Positions 55,426-64,000 of a stretch of 64,000 nt of DNA are shown here, piece by piece (position 1 is the stretch's first letter; each line of letters opens with the position of its first letter). The DNA is taken from positions 37,577-101,576 of the forward strand of contig DEBM01000015.1 of assembly GCA_002348545.1 (NCBI GenBank). The letters are read 5' to 3'. The notes under the pieces were generated by a model that saw nothing but the letters and a program-made list of their open reading frames with translations, did no database searches and was not told the DNA's origin. Source of the DNA: Balneolaceae bacterium UBA2956 (lineage in GTDB: Bacteria; Bacteroidota; Rhodothermia; Balneolales; Balneolaceae). A program made the translations under genes and the position numbers.

Positions 55426-56679
55426 TTAGGCCGAGGCTCTTTGTTTTTCATAAACCGGGGGAGCCTGTTTCTCAATGGTTTCACGAGTTATAATACACCG
55501 CTTAACTTGCTTCATTGACGGAAGAGTGAACATGATATCAAGCATAGAACTTTCCATAATAGATCGAAGTCCCCGGGCACCTGTTTTTCTATTTTTGGCT
55601 CTTTTCACCACAGCTTGAAGTGCATCATCTTCAAAATCCAACTCGACATTTTCTAAACTGAACAGTTTTTTATATTGCTTTACCAACGCATTCTTAGGAG
55701 TACTCAAAATATCCAAAAGAGCTTCGTCAGAGAGTTCATGAAGACCACAAATAACTGGTAAACGTCCGATTAATTCTGGTATTAAGCCAAAATGCTGCAG
55801 ATCCTCGGGCTCGACATGAGTAAAAATTTCCGGATTATCCTTATCAAATTTCACTTGCTCTTCCGAGCGAAATCCCATGGCAGAAGTAGAAAGGCGACGA
55901 GCAATAATTTGTTCAAGACCTGCAAAAGCTCCACCGCATATGAAAAGAATATTGGCTGTATCTAACTGAATAAAATTCTGCTCAGGGTGCTTTCTGCCAC
56001 CTTTTGGGGGGATATTCGCAACTGTCCCTTCTAATATTTTAAGTAAAGCCTGCTGTACTCCTTCACCACTTACATCTCTAGTTATAGAAGGATTATCACT
56101 TTTCCTGGCAACCTTATCTACTTCATCAATGTATACAATTCCCCTCTTTGCACGCTCGACATCATAATCAGCAGCCTGTAATAAATTACTCAAAATACTT
56201 TCAACATCCTCACCTACGTAGCCTGCTTCGGTTAAAACCGTGGCATCTGCAATAGTGAATGGTACATCTATGACTTTTGCAAGAGTACGAGCTAATAAGG
56301 TCTTCCCACTACCAGTAGGGCCTAGCAAAGCAATATTACTTTTTTCGATAGTGGTATCATCATCCTCTGAAAATTCAGCACCAATTCGCTTATAGTGATT
56401 ATAAACCGCAACGCTTAAGGTTTTTTTGGCAAATTCTTGACCAATAACATACTCATCGAGTTTTGCCTTAATTTGAATAGGCTTCAAAATAGGATGAAAT
56501 GATCTTTCACGGCGCTTAGCAAGGGATGCTAAATCACTTTTAATTATGCTGGATGCATCCTCAACACATCGATCGCATACATATACCCCAGGTCCCGCAA
56601 CCATGCTATTCACCTCTAAGCTAGAACGCCCACAAAATGAACAATTTACGATATCGTTATTCTTTTCTTTATCGCTCAT
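55426..56679 (-). CDS. clpX: ATP-dependent Clp protease ATPase subunit ClpX
   Basis: The 417-residue unfoldase has an N-terminal zinc finger (CSFCG...CDRC), Walker A GPTGSGKT, Walker B IVYIDEVDK, the sensor segment and the closing GARGLRSIMES. It hands substrates to ClpP, encoded 8 bases upstream. The ClpP-docking IGF-type loop appears as ICGLHELS at the usual place and is degenerate. Confidence 0.96.
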   Translation of the reverse strand: MSDKEKNNDIVNCSFCGRSSLEVNSMVAGPGVYVCDRCVEDASSIIKSDLASLAKRRERSFHPILKPIQIKAKLDEYVIGQEFAKKTLSVAVYNHYKRIGAEFSEDDDTTIEKSNIALLGPTGSGKTLLARTLAKVIDVPFTIADATVLTEAGYVGEDVESILSNLLQAADYDVERAKRGIVYIDEVDKVARKSDNPSITRDVSGEGVQQALLKILEGTVANIPPKGGRKHPEQNFIQLDTANILFICGGAFAGLEQIIARRLSTSAMGFRSEEQVKFDKDNPEIFTHVEPEDLQHFGLIPELIGRLPVICGLHELSDEALLDILSTPKNALVKQYKKLFSLENVELDFEDDALQAVVKRAKNRKTGARGLRSIMESSMLDIMFTLPSMKQVKRCIITRETIEKQAPPVYEKQRASA

Positions 56680-56687
56680 GAAAAGAG

Positions 56688-57338
56688 TTATTTTTTAGAA
56701 TCTACACGGCTCATTACATTATCAACCAAGCCATAGTTTTTTGCTTCGTCAGCAGACATCCATTTGTTACGATCAGAATCTTTGATCACTTCTTCAAGAG
56801 TCTTTCCAGAATGATCTGCAATGATTTGGCTTAATTCCTGCTTAATCCGGATTATCTCTTTGGCCTCAATTTCAATATCACTTGCCTGACCCTGAACTCC
56901 ACCAAGTGGTTGATGGATCATAACTCTTGCGTGCGGTAAACAGCTTCGCTTACCTGCTTTTCCAGCGGTTAACAACACTGCTCCCATACTTGCTGCCATT
57001 CCCATACATGTAGTAGCCACATCACATTTTATGTGTTGCATAGTATCATAAATTGCCAAACCTGCAGATACAACCCCACCAGGGCTATTAACGTACAAAT
57101 TTATATCTTTTTCTGGGTCTTCTGATTCTAAAAACAAGAGCTGCGCAACAATAGAGCTAGCAACCACGTCATTAATAGGAGAACCTAGAATTATAATCCG
57201 ATCTTTAAGTAATCGTGAATAAATATCATAGGCCCGCTCTCCTCTTGAGGTAGTTTCAATAACCATGGGAGCTAAATTATCTTCAATAGTACTCATTCCA
57301 CTATACATAGTTTGTTGATATATAGACTGTTTAATCAT
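56688..57338 (-). CDS. clpP: ATP-dependent Clp protease proteolytic subunit
   Basis: This is a 216-residue serine peptidase with the nucleophile Ser in CMGMAASMGAVLL, the His in PHARVMIHQPLGG, and the Asp in the following helix (DSDRNKWMSADEAKNYGLVD region). It forms the chamber degraded into by ClpX. It starts 3 bases after the trigger factor stop. Confidence 0.97.
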   Translation of the reverse strand: MIKQSIYQQTMYSGMSTIEDNLAPMVIETTSRGERAYDIYSRLLKDRIIILGSPINDVVASSIVAQLLFLESEDPEKDINLYVNSPGGVVSAGLAIYDTMQHIKCDVATTCMGMAASMGAVLLTAGKAGKRSCLPHARVMIHQPLGGVQGQASDIEIEAKEIIRIKQELSQIIADHSGKTLEEVIKDSDRNKWMSADEAKNYGLVDNVMSRVDSKK

Positions 57339-57341
57339 GAT

Positions 57342-58634
57342 TTACTTCTGCTCCTGCTTTTTTTCTTGATATGCGCTATAGTCGTCTTTACTCATCTCCT
57401 TAATTTGCACTTCCTCTTTGAGATTTTCAAACACTTTGTTATCTCTAATAGTGTTTCGTAATGTCTCCAGCATATTTGGGTTTTGGGCATAATAACCTTT
57501 TAATTGTTCTGGTGTCAACCCGTACCGGGCAGCCTCCATTCCTAATTGGGCATCAATATCTTCCGCTGTAATTTCGATATCATGATATTTTTCCTGCAGC
57601 TGCATGTTAATAAAATGCCACTTAGCTTCTGTTATTGCTTGACCGGTCATATCTTTTTTGTATGAATCAGTATCAAATCCATCTGGTAACTGATTAGCAT
57701 ATTGTTGTTTTAGACGCTCCACATAGGATTCTTTAACTTGGGCAACAAACGCCATAGGTACATCAAATTCGTGCGCATCTACTAAGGCTTGAATCACTTC
57801 ATTTTTGAAAATGTCATCAGATGATTGGTCATAGTACTGCTGCATTTTACTCTTAATAAAACTTCGATACTCATCTTCTGTTTTAACTTCATCGTTGGTT
57901 TGCTTAACAATGAATTCTTCATTCATTTCAGCCTTATGCAATAATTGTACTTTTTTAACCTCAACACGGAAGCGATCGGTTTCTCCGTCTTCTTCAAATG
58001 TCATATCTACAACATCCCCCGATTTCTTTCCCTTCAATGCTTTTAAAAAGCCTGCGGCCGAATCCTGTCGCATATCAATGCTTTGATCGATATCGGTGTC
58101 ACCGTCAACTAAATTGCCATTTTTATCTAATGAACTCACATCTGCAGTAATTTTTGATTCTTCATTTATGGCTGAATCTACATCTTCCCAATTACCTTCA
58201 CGTTCGATAGCCCGTGCTATTTCTTCGTCAACTTCAATATCAGATACATCATGAATCATAGAATTAACCTCAATTTTACTAAGATCAGCTAATTCTACTA
58301 ACGGTTTAGTTCCTATTTTAAAAGTTACCTCTAATTCATCATTCTCCCACTGAAAATCGAGCATTTGTGTTTCTCCCACAGGGTCATGTTCTTCGACTAC
58401 TTTAGTTTCAAATAACTCTTGAACATATTTATTGATTTCTTCAATTTCGATTTCCTGACCAAATCTCTTTTTTATGAGACCGATTGGTGCTTTCCCTGGC
58501 CGAAATCCAGGTAAATTTACTTTAGGCCTTATCCCTTTATAAGCTTCATCAAATTTAGGCTGTAAATCTTCTCTATTTGCTAAGATGGTAATTTCTTTAT
58601 CGACTGAGGTCAGGTCATTTACCTTTATTTCCAC
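57342..58634 (-). CDS. tig: Trigger factor
   Basis: The 430-residue ribosome-bound chaperone has an N-terminal ribosome-binding region with GFRPGKAPIGLIKKRFG, a middle PPIase-like domain (about 155-250) that is divergent and probably not active as a prolyl isomerase, and a helical C-terminal chaperone domain. It is the first gene of tig-clpP-clpX, the common bacterial order. Its 450-base upstream region faces the flippase gene. Confidence 0.95.
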   Translation of the reverse strand: MEIKVNDLTSVDKEITILANREDLQPKFDEAYKGIRPKVNLPGFRPGKAPIGLIKKRFGQEIEIEEINKYVQELFETKVVEEHDPVGETQMLDFQWENDELEVTFKIGTKPLVELADLSKIEVNSMIHDVSDIEVDEEIARAIEREGNWEDVDSAINEESKITADVSSLDKNGNLVDGDTDIDQSIDMRQDSAAGFLKALKGKKSGDVVDMTFEEDGETDRFRVEVKKVQLLHKAEMNEEFIVKQTNDEVKTEDEYRSFIKSKMQQYYDQSSDDIFKNEVIQALVDAHEFDVPMAFVAQVKESYVERLKQQYANQLPDGFDTDSYKKDMTGQAITEAKWHFINMQLQEKYHDIEITAEDIDAQLGMEAARYGLTPEQLKGYYAQNPNMLETLRNTIRDNKVFENLKEEVQIKEMSKDDYSAYQEKKQEQK

Positions 58635-59086
58635 GTATACTCCACTTAATATGTTTCGCTATTTCGGGTTGATGATTAACTTTACTAGATTACTTATATC
58701 AACACCGCAATCTCTAGATTGATAAGAATTTTAAAGAAAATAAAAATACGACTTTAAATAACGGTATTCAAAACCGATTTATACCTTCTAAATAGTCGAT
58801 AGTTTATCTCTATGACTTTAAGACGTTTTTCTAAACTAGTCCAATTTCCTCGAATCACAAAGCTTTATAGATCTAATTTGATCACTAAGGACGCTTCTTT
58901 GCCTAATCACTTGAACTTTTTTAAAAGTGATATAGACTCATGAGCAGTACTCAATTTTACTTTTAAAAAATAAATAACAACTATTTTTATCGTCTCAAAA
59001 GTTGTTAACTAATTGCTTATATAGTAAATAAGTTAATTTATATCCCCTAATTCTTTACTTTAGAGCTAACAATTTAAACCACTCTA
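58635..59086. other. Long A/T-rich divergent intergenic region
   Basis: This 452-base stretch lies between tig and the flippase gene and should hold both promoters. It contains a small inverted repeat CAATC-TCTA-GATTG near 58707 and a chance-length 43-codon frame at 58812-58943. No RNA gene or strong terminator is apparent. Confidence 0.5.
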
Positions 59087-60550
59087 TTGGATACAACTAA
59101 TCAACGACAGACTCTACACAGCTTCCGGTGGTCGTTCATTGAGAAAGTAGGGAAAGTACTCTTTCAATTAGCTCAAATTGTATTGTTGACTCGCTTTCTA
59201 AACAAAGACGATTTTGGGTTGGTAGCTCTTGCATTAGTAAGTATTGAATTTTCTTTTTTATTTGTTGACGCTGGTTTAAATGCTGCTATTTTATATATTC
59301 GACAAGCTACTCATAAAGCACTTAGTAGTATTTATTGGCTCAGTATTACTTTATCAATAGCTTTATTTGCTTCGATTTGGTTTTTTAGTCCGGTTATTGC
59401 CAATTTCTACGAAGAGCCCGCGTTGATTCGCATCCTCCCTGTATTAGGGCTTAATATTATATTCGTAGCTATAGGTCGCCAACACCGAACATTTTTACAA
59501 AAACAATTTCTATTCAAGCCAATTGCACTTGTTGAAATAAGTGCATATATAAGCTCACTTATACTAGCTATCTATCTTGTACTTGAAGATTACGGAGTTT
59601 TCAGTATTGTTTATTCCACTCTGTTTGCTTCTCTACTATCAAATGTGAGTTATCTCTTTATTCGGCATAAACAAAACCCTATTCATTTACATTTTAATTG
59701 GTCAGAGGTAAAACCATTTTTTGAAATTGGTAAATTTCAAATGGCTAGTCGTTTATTAGATTTTGTGTCGAAAGAAACTGACGTTTTAATCATAGGCAAG
59801 ATACTTGGCATGGAAGTGCTAGGTTTATATAGCCTAACCAAACAACTCGTTCTGCGCTTGTTCAATGTAGTCAATCCGATCATTACCAACGTTTTAAGTC
59901 CCTGGCTTGCATCGCTTCAGCAGAAACCAGAAAAACAACTAACTACTTATCTTCTAATCACACGTTATCTTGCATACTTAAATTTCCCAATATACTTAAC
60001 CTTTGCCGTTGGATCTTATGAACTACTATATGTTATCTATGGGCCTAGTTATGCATCGGGATCCCTACTTTTATTTACCTTAGCCATATATTATGGTATT
60101 CTATCTATAACCAACCCAGTGGGTAGCTTACAAATAGCAACTGGTCGTACGGACATTGGCTTTTACTGGACATTATTCCGGGCATCAATCACTCCTGCCG
60201 TATTACTTATTGGGATCTATTTAGGCGGAATACAAGGGGTAGCTTATAGTTTATTGACCCTAGCTATTGGGTTATTGTATCCTCTTTGGCGAGTGCAAAT
60301 CAAAGTTATGATTAACATATCTTTTGCCAGATATTTCAAAGAATTTTATCGCCCACTATTTAGCTTTTTACTCTTGGGTGCTGGAATACATTACGGTGTA
60401 AAGCCATTAATTGAATTGCCTAACTTCCTGATAATAAGCATATGCTTTGTTGTTTCGATCAGCTTACAAATTGGATTGGTTTATCTGTATGATTCCAATG
60501 CTTTTTCATATCTCTATTCTCTTTTACCGAGACCCAGTAACCAAAAATAG
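59087..60550 (+). CDS. Lipopolysaccharide/oligosaccharide flippase
   Basis: The 487-residue membrane protein has about 12-14 segments and the Wzx-like opening FRWSFIEKVGKVLFQLAQIVLLTRFLNKDDFGLVALAL. It would flip lipid-linked O-antigen or similar repeats. The TTG start is forced: a stop codon lies 12 bases upstream in frame and the first membrane segment follows at once. It lies 9 bases before an asparagine-synthase-like gene, a pairing often seen in surface-polysaccharide clusters. It is more distant from, and not a copy of, the flippase at 35444-36937. Confidence 0.9.
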   Translation: MDTTNQRQTLHSFRWSFIEKVGKVLFQLAQIVLLTRFLNKDDFGLVALALVSIEFSFLFVDAGLNAAILYIRQATHKALSSIYWLSITLSIALFASIWFFSPVIANFYEEPALIRILPVLGLNIIFVAIGRQHRTFLQKQFLFKPIALVEISAYISSLILAIYLVLEDYGVFSIVYSTLFASLLSNVSYLFIRHKQNPIHLHFNWSEVKPFFEIGKFQMASRLLDFVSKETDVLIIGKILGMEVLGLYSLTKQLVLRLFNVVNPIITNVLSPWLASLQQKPEKQLTTYLLITRYLAYLNFPIYLTFAVGSYELLYVIYGPSYASGSLLLFTLAIYYGILSITNPVGSLQIATGRTDIGFYWTLFRASITPAVLLIGIYLGGIQGVAYSLLTLAIGLLYPLWRVQIKVMINISFARYFKEFYRPLFSFLLLGAGIHYGVKPLIELPNFLIISICFVVSISLQIGLVYLYDSNAFSYLYSLLPRPSNQK

Positions 60551-60559
60551 ACCCGAAAC

Positions 60560-62188
60560 GTGGCTCATTCATTCTATTTACATCTTTCTGAGGCCACTGC
60601 TCGAGACAGTAGCTTAGAACATTTATATATTTCAGGATTTATATTCGTTGAAAAAGGAAACTCTACTGATGAATATTCGATAATGATTGAGGCCTTAGAC
60701 AATTTTGGGATATATGCTCCGCTTCACCTAAGAGGTAGCTATGCAGGAATTTACTGGTCTTCCAAAAATAATCGTTGGATCTTATTCAGTGATCCTTTAG
60801 GCACAAAACCTTTATACTACGCTCAACTATATAATGGCTGGCACATCTCCAATGACTATGATTTACTTGCCCAAAAAATAAAGACCAACCAACCCTTAAC
60901 ATTATCATCCTTAGGCTTCTATCAGCTTCTGAACTTTGGATTTGTACTCGAAACTGACACCTTATTCAATCCTATCAAACGACTACCAATAGGCTATGCT
61001 GGAACCATTGATACCCTCGAAAATGAACAAAAACCTGTACAAGGAAAACCCCTGACAACCCATAAATATTATTCACTACCCTCAATTGGTACTTCCCTCT
61101 CTCTGGATGATGCTACTGCGCAATTGGATACACTATTTAGGGAGGCTATAAAAAGAGCCTTCAAACGTGACACTAACCAGGGAAAAATACCCCTAGTATC
61201 TCTCAGTGGAGGCCTTGATTCACGTATGACAAGCTGGGTTGCTCATGAAATGGGGTACACCAATCAACTGAATCTCTGTTTTTCACAAAAAAACTCTTTA
61301 GATCATACCATTGCCCATAAAATTGCTCAAGACTTAAAGCACATGTGGCATTTTATGCCATTAGATGGTGGCCAAATGCTCCTGGATTTGGATGAAATTA
61401 CACGAAATACTGGTGGAAATGTGGTATACTATGGACAAGCACATACCCGACGTATCTTGCATGAAATTATAGACAAAAAATATGATGCGCCACTGGGAAT
61501 GCTCCATACTGGAATGCTGGGGGATGTTGTGATTGGGAGTTATCTACGAACAAACAAAAATCCAACAAATTATTCTGCCTTGAGTGGAGCTACTTCCACC
61601 CACTTCGCGAAAGAACTACTTAACCAAGGTTTCAAACCCGAGTATCAAAACCTAGAGCATCATAAAATGATGCTGCGTGGTTTATATGGAATGAATATGG
61701 GACTCATGTCGGTGTATGCAGTAACCGAAAGTTATTCCCCCTTTTATGATTTTGATTTTTTCAATTTCTGCCTTCAACTCCCACTTAAACTACGAGCTGA
61801 ACATAAACTGTACATTCACTGGATAAACCGCTACTACCCGAAAGCATCAAAATATATTTGGGAACGAACTCGAACAACAATATCGGCAAAAAAACTACGA
61901 ATAGGTTCAAAATCAATGCCACTACGAACTTGGTTTTGGAAGCTTGCTGAAAAGATACGCTTTAGGGAAGCAACACAAAATCCCCGTTATATGACACCAT
62001 TGGATTATTGGTTTGCAACTGAAACGAATTTAACAACCACCCTTAACAATTATTTTAACAAGTATCTAGACCTGATTGATAAACCAGAAATGAGAAATCA
62101 TATTCACAAGCTATATACAAGTGGAAACGGAAACGAAAAAGTACAAGCACTTACAGTAATTGCCGCCGCCAAAAGATATCTAAACTGA
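60560..62188 (+). CDS. Asparagine synthase-like protein without glutaminase cysteine
   Basis: This 542-residue protein has two parts. Residues 1-170 resemble the class II glutamine amidotransferase domain (LRGSYAGIYW, LFSDPLGTKPLYYAQ) but begin MAHSFYLHLS, with no catalytic Cys at position 2. Residues 171-542 form the asparagine synthase-type ATP-pyrophosphatase domain with SGGLDS at 216-221. Glutamine hydrolysis is unlikely, so it may use ammonia or another amine, or catalyse an unrelated adenylation. GTG start at 60560. It lies between a flippase and cutC and probably modifies a sugar of a surface polysaccharide. Confidence 0.88.
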   Translation: MAHSFYLHLSEATARDSSLEHLYISGFIFVEKGNSTDEYSIMIEALDNFGIYAPLHLRGSYAGIYWSSKNNRWILFSDPLGTKPLYYAQLYNGWHISNDYDLLAQKIKTNQPLTLSSLGFYQLLNFGFVLETDTLFNPIKRLPIGYAGTIDTLENEQKPVQGKPLTTHKYYSLPSIGTSLSLDDATAQLDTLFREAIKRAFKRDTNQGKIPLVSLSGGLDSRMTSWVAHEMGYTNQLNLCFSQKNSLDHTIAHKIAQDLKHMWHFMPLDGGQMLLDLDEITRNTGGNVVYYGQAHTRRILHEIIDKKYDAPLGMLHTGMLGDVVIGSYLRTNKNPTNYSALSGATSTHFAKELLNQGFKPEYQNLEHHKMMLRGLYGMNMGLMSVYAVTESYSPFYDFDFFNFCLQLPLKLRAEHKLYIHWINRYYPKASKYIWERTRTTISAKKLRIGSKSMPLRTWFWKLAEKIRFREATQNPRYMTPLDYWFATETNLTTTLNNYFNKYLDLIDKPEMRNHIHKLYTSGNGNEKVQALTVIAAAKRYLN

Positions 62189-62201
62189 GGATATGTAAAT
62201 C

Positions 62202-62885
62202 ATGAACATAGAAGTTTGCTGCAATAGTTTATACTCGATTCGAACTGCTGAAGAATTAGGAGCCTCACGAGTGGAGCTCTGTCAAAATCTGCTAGAAGAT
62301 GGCATAACCCCTGACCTGGAATTACTTAAAGAAGCTTGCCAAAAATTTCAGATACCGATTCATGTTCTAATACGTCCTAAAATTGAAAATTTCTTTTATT
62401 CAGCCTCCGAGCTGAAACGCATAGAGGAATCTATACATAAAGCTATTCAATTTCCTATAGCCGGGATTGTAGTTGGACACTTGAATAGGAAAAATGGAGT
62501 TGATCCAGCCCTTCTACGCCATTGGCGAGCCTTAACTAGAGGACTTGATCTTACTTTTCACCGGGCGTTCGACCGGGTGGTAAAACCTTTTAATGTATTA
62601 GAGCAACTCATAGAAGCAGGGTTTAACCGATTGTTAAGCTCGGGGCAACAAGGCAACGCTGAGACTGGTATTCTTTTATTACAACATCTACAAAAAGTAG
62701 CGGGTAATTCTTTGGAAATAATGCCAGGAGGTGGAGTAAACGATAAAAATGTATCACTTTTCATAGACGCAGGCTTCAAAAGTATTCATTTATCAGCAAA
62801 ATCTAGCAATAATCCTGCTTACTTAGAACCAGTTATTAATCCAACCATATTAAAGAATGTCATTAGGCTAAGTTCAAAAAAGTAG
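62202..62885 (+). CDS. cutC: CutC family protein
   Basis: The 227-residue TIM-barrel protein has the CutC signature: MNIEVCCNSLYSIRTAEELGASRVELCQ at the start (Cys6, Cys7), then IPIHVLIRPK, LTFHRAFDR and the C-terminal IHLSAK. The family was linked to copper tolerance in E. coli, though that role is debated. It starts 13 bases after the asparagine-synthase-like gene. Confidence 0.93.
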   Translation: MNIEVCCNSLYSIRTAEELGASRVELCQNLLEDGITPDLELLKEACQKFQIPIHVLIRPKIENFFYSASELKRIEESIHKAIQFPIAGIVVGHLNRKNGVDPALLRHWRALTRGLDLTFHRAFDRVVKPFNVLEQLIEAGFNRLLSSGQQGNAETGILLLQHLQKVAGNSLEIMPGGGVNDKNVSLFIDAGFKSIHLSAKSSNNPAYLEPVINPTILKNVIRLSSKK

Positions 62886-62951
62886 GATCTTGCATATTGA
62901 TTTTGAGAAAACTTTAGTGATATTTTAACGTATACAACAATAACATCTTTA

Positions 62952-63860
62952 ATGACGAAAGTAGATTCCCTTTTTAACTTATTTTTTAATGACCAACTAA
63001 AAAAACGTCTCGAATCCTGGGTCATTATCATTGCATCTGTCGGTTTTGTTGTTCATCTGGGACTTATCTTACTAGTAAATACGAATGACATAGTAGAACT
63101 TGCAGGCTTTAAAGATTATTTAGCAAACCCTATTTCTGCAGTTTATACTCCATTTTCTTTTATACTAATTTATGAAGTATATCTTCTTATCTATTATTTA
63201 CCCAGGTCTTTTGCCATTTCAATTGGAAAACAATTTGAAATTATTTCTTTAATACTCATCCGTCGCGTATTCAAAGATATTTCAAAAATCAATGTACAGA
63301 GTGAAGTCCTTTTCCAAATTGAAAACCTAGCACTTTTATATGACATCCTAGGAATCTTGGTGCTATTCACCCTTATCTTTGTGTATCGGTATTTTCTCAT
63401 TAAACGTAAAGTACATAAGGCATCAGTATCACTCACCATGTTTAGAAGCTATAAGAAGCTACTTTGTTTATTGTTAGTACCGATATTTATTGGCTTAGCT
63501 AGTTTTAGCTTTTTTAAATGGTGTATAGATATTTACCATATACTTATTGCTGGACAGCAAAAACTAATGGACTTCAATACGGTATTTTACCATGAATTCT
63601 TCGATATTTTAATCATTGTTGATGTACTCATTTTAGTAGCATCTTTAAAGTTCACAGATCGTTACAGTCTCATTATTCGAAACACTGGATTTGTAATTAC
63701 CACTGTACTACTTCGCGTATCTTTTAATTATATCGGCTTAGAAAATGTAGTATTAATGATCGGCGCAGTACTATTTGGAGTATCTATTTTAGGTGTGCAA
63801 CTATTGTATGACAAAATTGACTTAGGCGATAGTACAAAAGAGAGCTATAGTTATATGTAA
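62952..63860 (+). CDS. Multispanning membrane protein of unknown function
   Basis: The 302-residue protein has about eight hydrophobic segments and a charged N-terminus (MTKVDSLFNLFFNDQLKKRLESW). A cytoplasmic-looking stretch (RRVFKDISKINVQ) lies near residue 100. I do not recognise the family. No catalytic or metal motif is evident. It is the last gene of the right-hand plus-strand run, 66 bases after cutC. Confidence 0.85.
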   Translation: MTKVDSLFNLFFNDQLKKRLESWVIIIASVGFVVHLGLILLVNTNDIVELAGFKDYLANPISAVYTPFSFILIYEVYLLIYYLPRSFAISIGKQFEIISLILIRRVFKDISKINVQSEVLFQIENLALLYDILGILVLFTLIFVYRYFLIKRKVHKASVSLTMFRSYKKLLCLLLVPIFIGLASFSFFKWCIDIYHILIAGQQKLMDFNTVFYHEFFDILIIVDVLILVASLKFTDRYSLIIRNTGFVITTVLLRVSFNYIGLENVVLMIGAVLFGVSILGVQLLYDKIDLGDSTKESYSYM

Positions 63861-63977
63861 TCGCGTTTGTCTATTAACATTAATTAAGATTGGTGGGTTA
63901 TTTTTTTCTGAACTTCAAAAAGGTAATCATCCAAATTTATTTCTTTAATTGCCTTTCTTACTTTGAGGAGAAAAAAG

Positions 63978-64000
63978 TACGAGAGGGGGGACTCGAACCC
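63978..64000 (-). tRNA. 3' end of a tRNA, cut by the window edge
   Basis: Read on the minus strand the last bases give GGG-TTCGAGT-CCCCC, the T loop and stem, then CTCTCGT as the acceptor 3' strand and discriminator A at 63978-63979, followed by CTTTTTT. The rest of the tRNA lies beyond the window, so its identity cannot be given. CCA is not encoded. Confidence 0.88.

Noticed and set aside
58812..58943. 43-codon plus-strand frame in the tig/flippase intergenic region
   Set aside because: Short, no recognisable motif and no operon context; kept only as a note in the intergenic entry.
35444..60550. The two flippase genes (35444-36937 and 59087-60550) as recent duplicates
   Set aside because: Their protein sequences differ throughout, including the N-terminal membrane segment; they only share a family.
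1..64000. CRISPR arrays, insertion sequences, prophage or integron
   Set aside because: Reading through, I saw no regularly spaced repeats, transposase or phage genes.

Overview
The window looks like chromosomal DNA of a low-GC, Gram-negative member of the Bacteroidota/Balneolota (FCB) group, most likely a Balneolaceae-like bacterium. The evidence is a PorQ-type type IX secretion protein, an LptD/Mla/TamA-like outer-membrane biogenesis set, HmuY-TonB receptor pairing, an ABC-2 permease/M1 peptidase fusion, a carB that ends before the allosteric domain, and almost no Shine-Dalgarno sequences. The species-level placement is inference. I see no prophage, insertion sequence, CRISPR array or replication origin; most of the window is housekeeping and envelope genes.

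Layout. 1-4178: end of an ABC ATPase and its permease/M1 aminopeptidase partner. 4183-7766 (minus): TIM-barrel isomerase, Gfo/Idh/MocA dehydrogenase and MFS transporter, a carbohydrate or polyol catabolic cassette. 8044-9083: GroES-like protein and YitT-like membrane protein. 9350-12090 (minus): Omp85 protein and a lipoprotein. 12204-21876: an M14 peptidase, then a metal-handling neighbourhood (SCO, PCuAC-like chaperone, DUF411, DUF423, TonB receptor, tandem HmuY lipoprotein, OmpR-type two-component pair). 22015-30996: SDR, DUF58, carB-carA behind an attenuator-like leader, then penicillin acylase with a small membrane protein. 31072-37771: DDAH-like hydrolase, Ddl, NAD kinase, malate dehydrogenase, flippase, AroQ, HIT. 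37982: tRNA-Lys(UUU). 38259-42341: FtsB/DivIC, ROK kinase, LptD. 42382-48859 (minus): RibE, RibD, PpiD-like chaperone, MlaD/F/E. 48921-53922: PorQ, AroC, LysM-RlpA protein, CPBP protease, ECF sigma factor. 54012-58634 (minus): tig-clpP-clpX plus an orphan histidine kinase. 59087-63860: flippase, asparagine-synthase-like protein, CutC, multispanning membrane protein. A partial tRNA runs off the right edge.

The most interesting signals are these. (1) A carAB leader in which a 58-codon reading frame runs through an intrinsic-terminator hairpin and stops 2 bases before carA, built like the enterobacterial pyrBI attenuator. (2) An 11-bp direct repeat of the type bound by OmpR-family regulators, in front of a TonB receptor-double HmuY operon that has an OmpR-type two-component system just downstream and copper-chaperone genes just upstream. 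(3) An asparagine-synthase-like protein without the glutaminase cysteine in a surface-polysaccharide context. (4) The transporter-peptidase fusion. All functional readings are from sequence pattern only; no database search was run.
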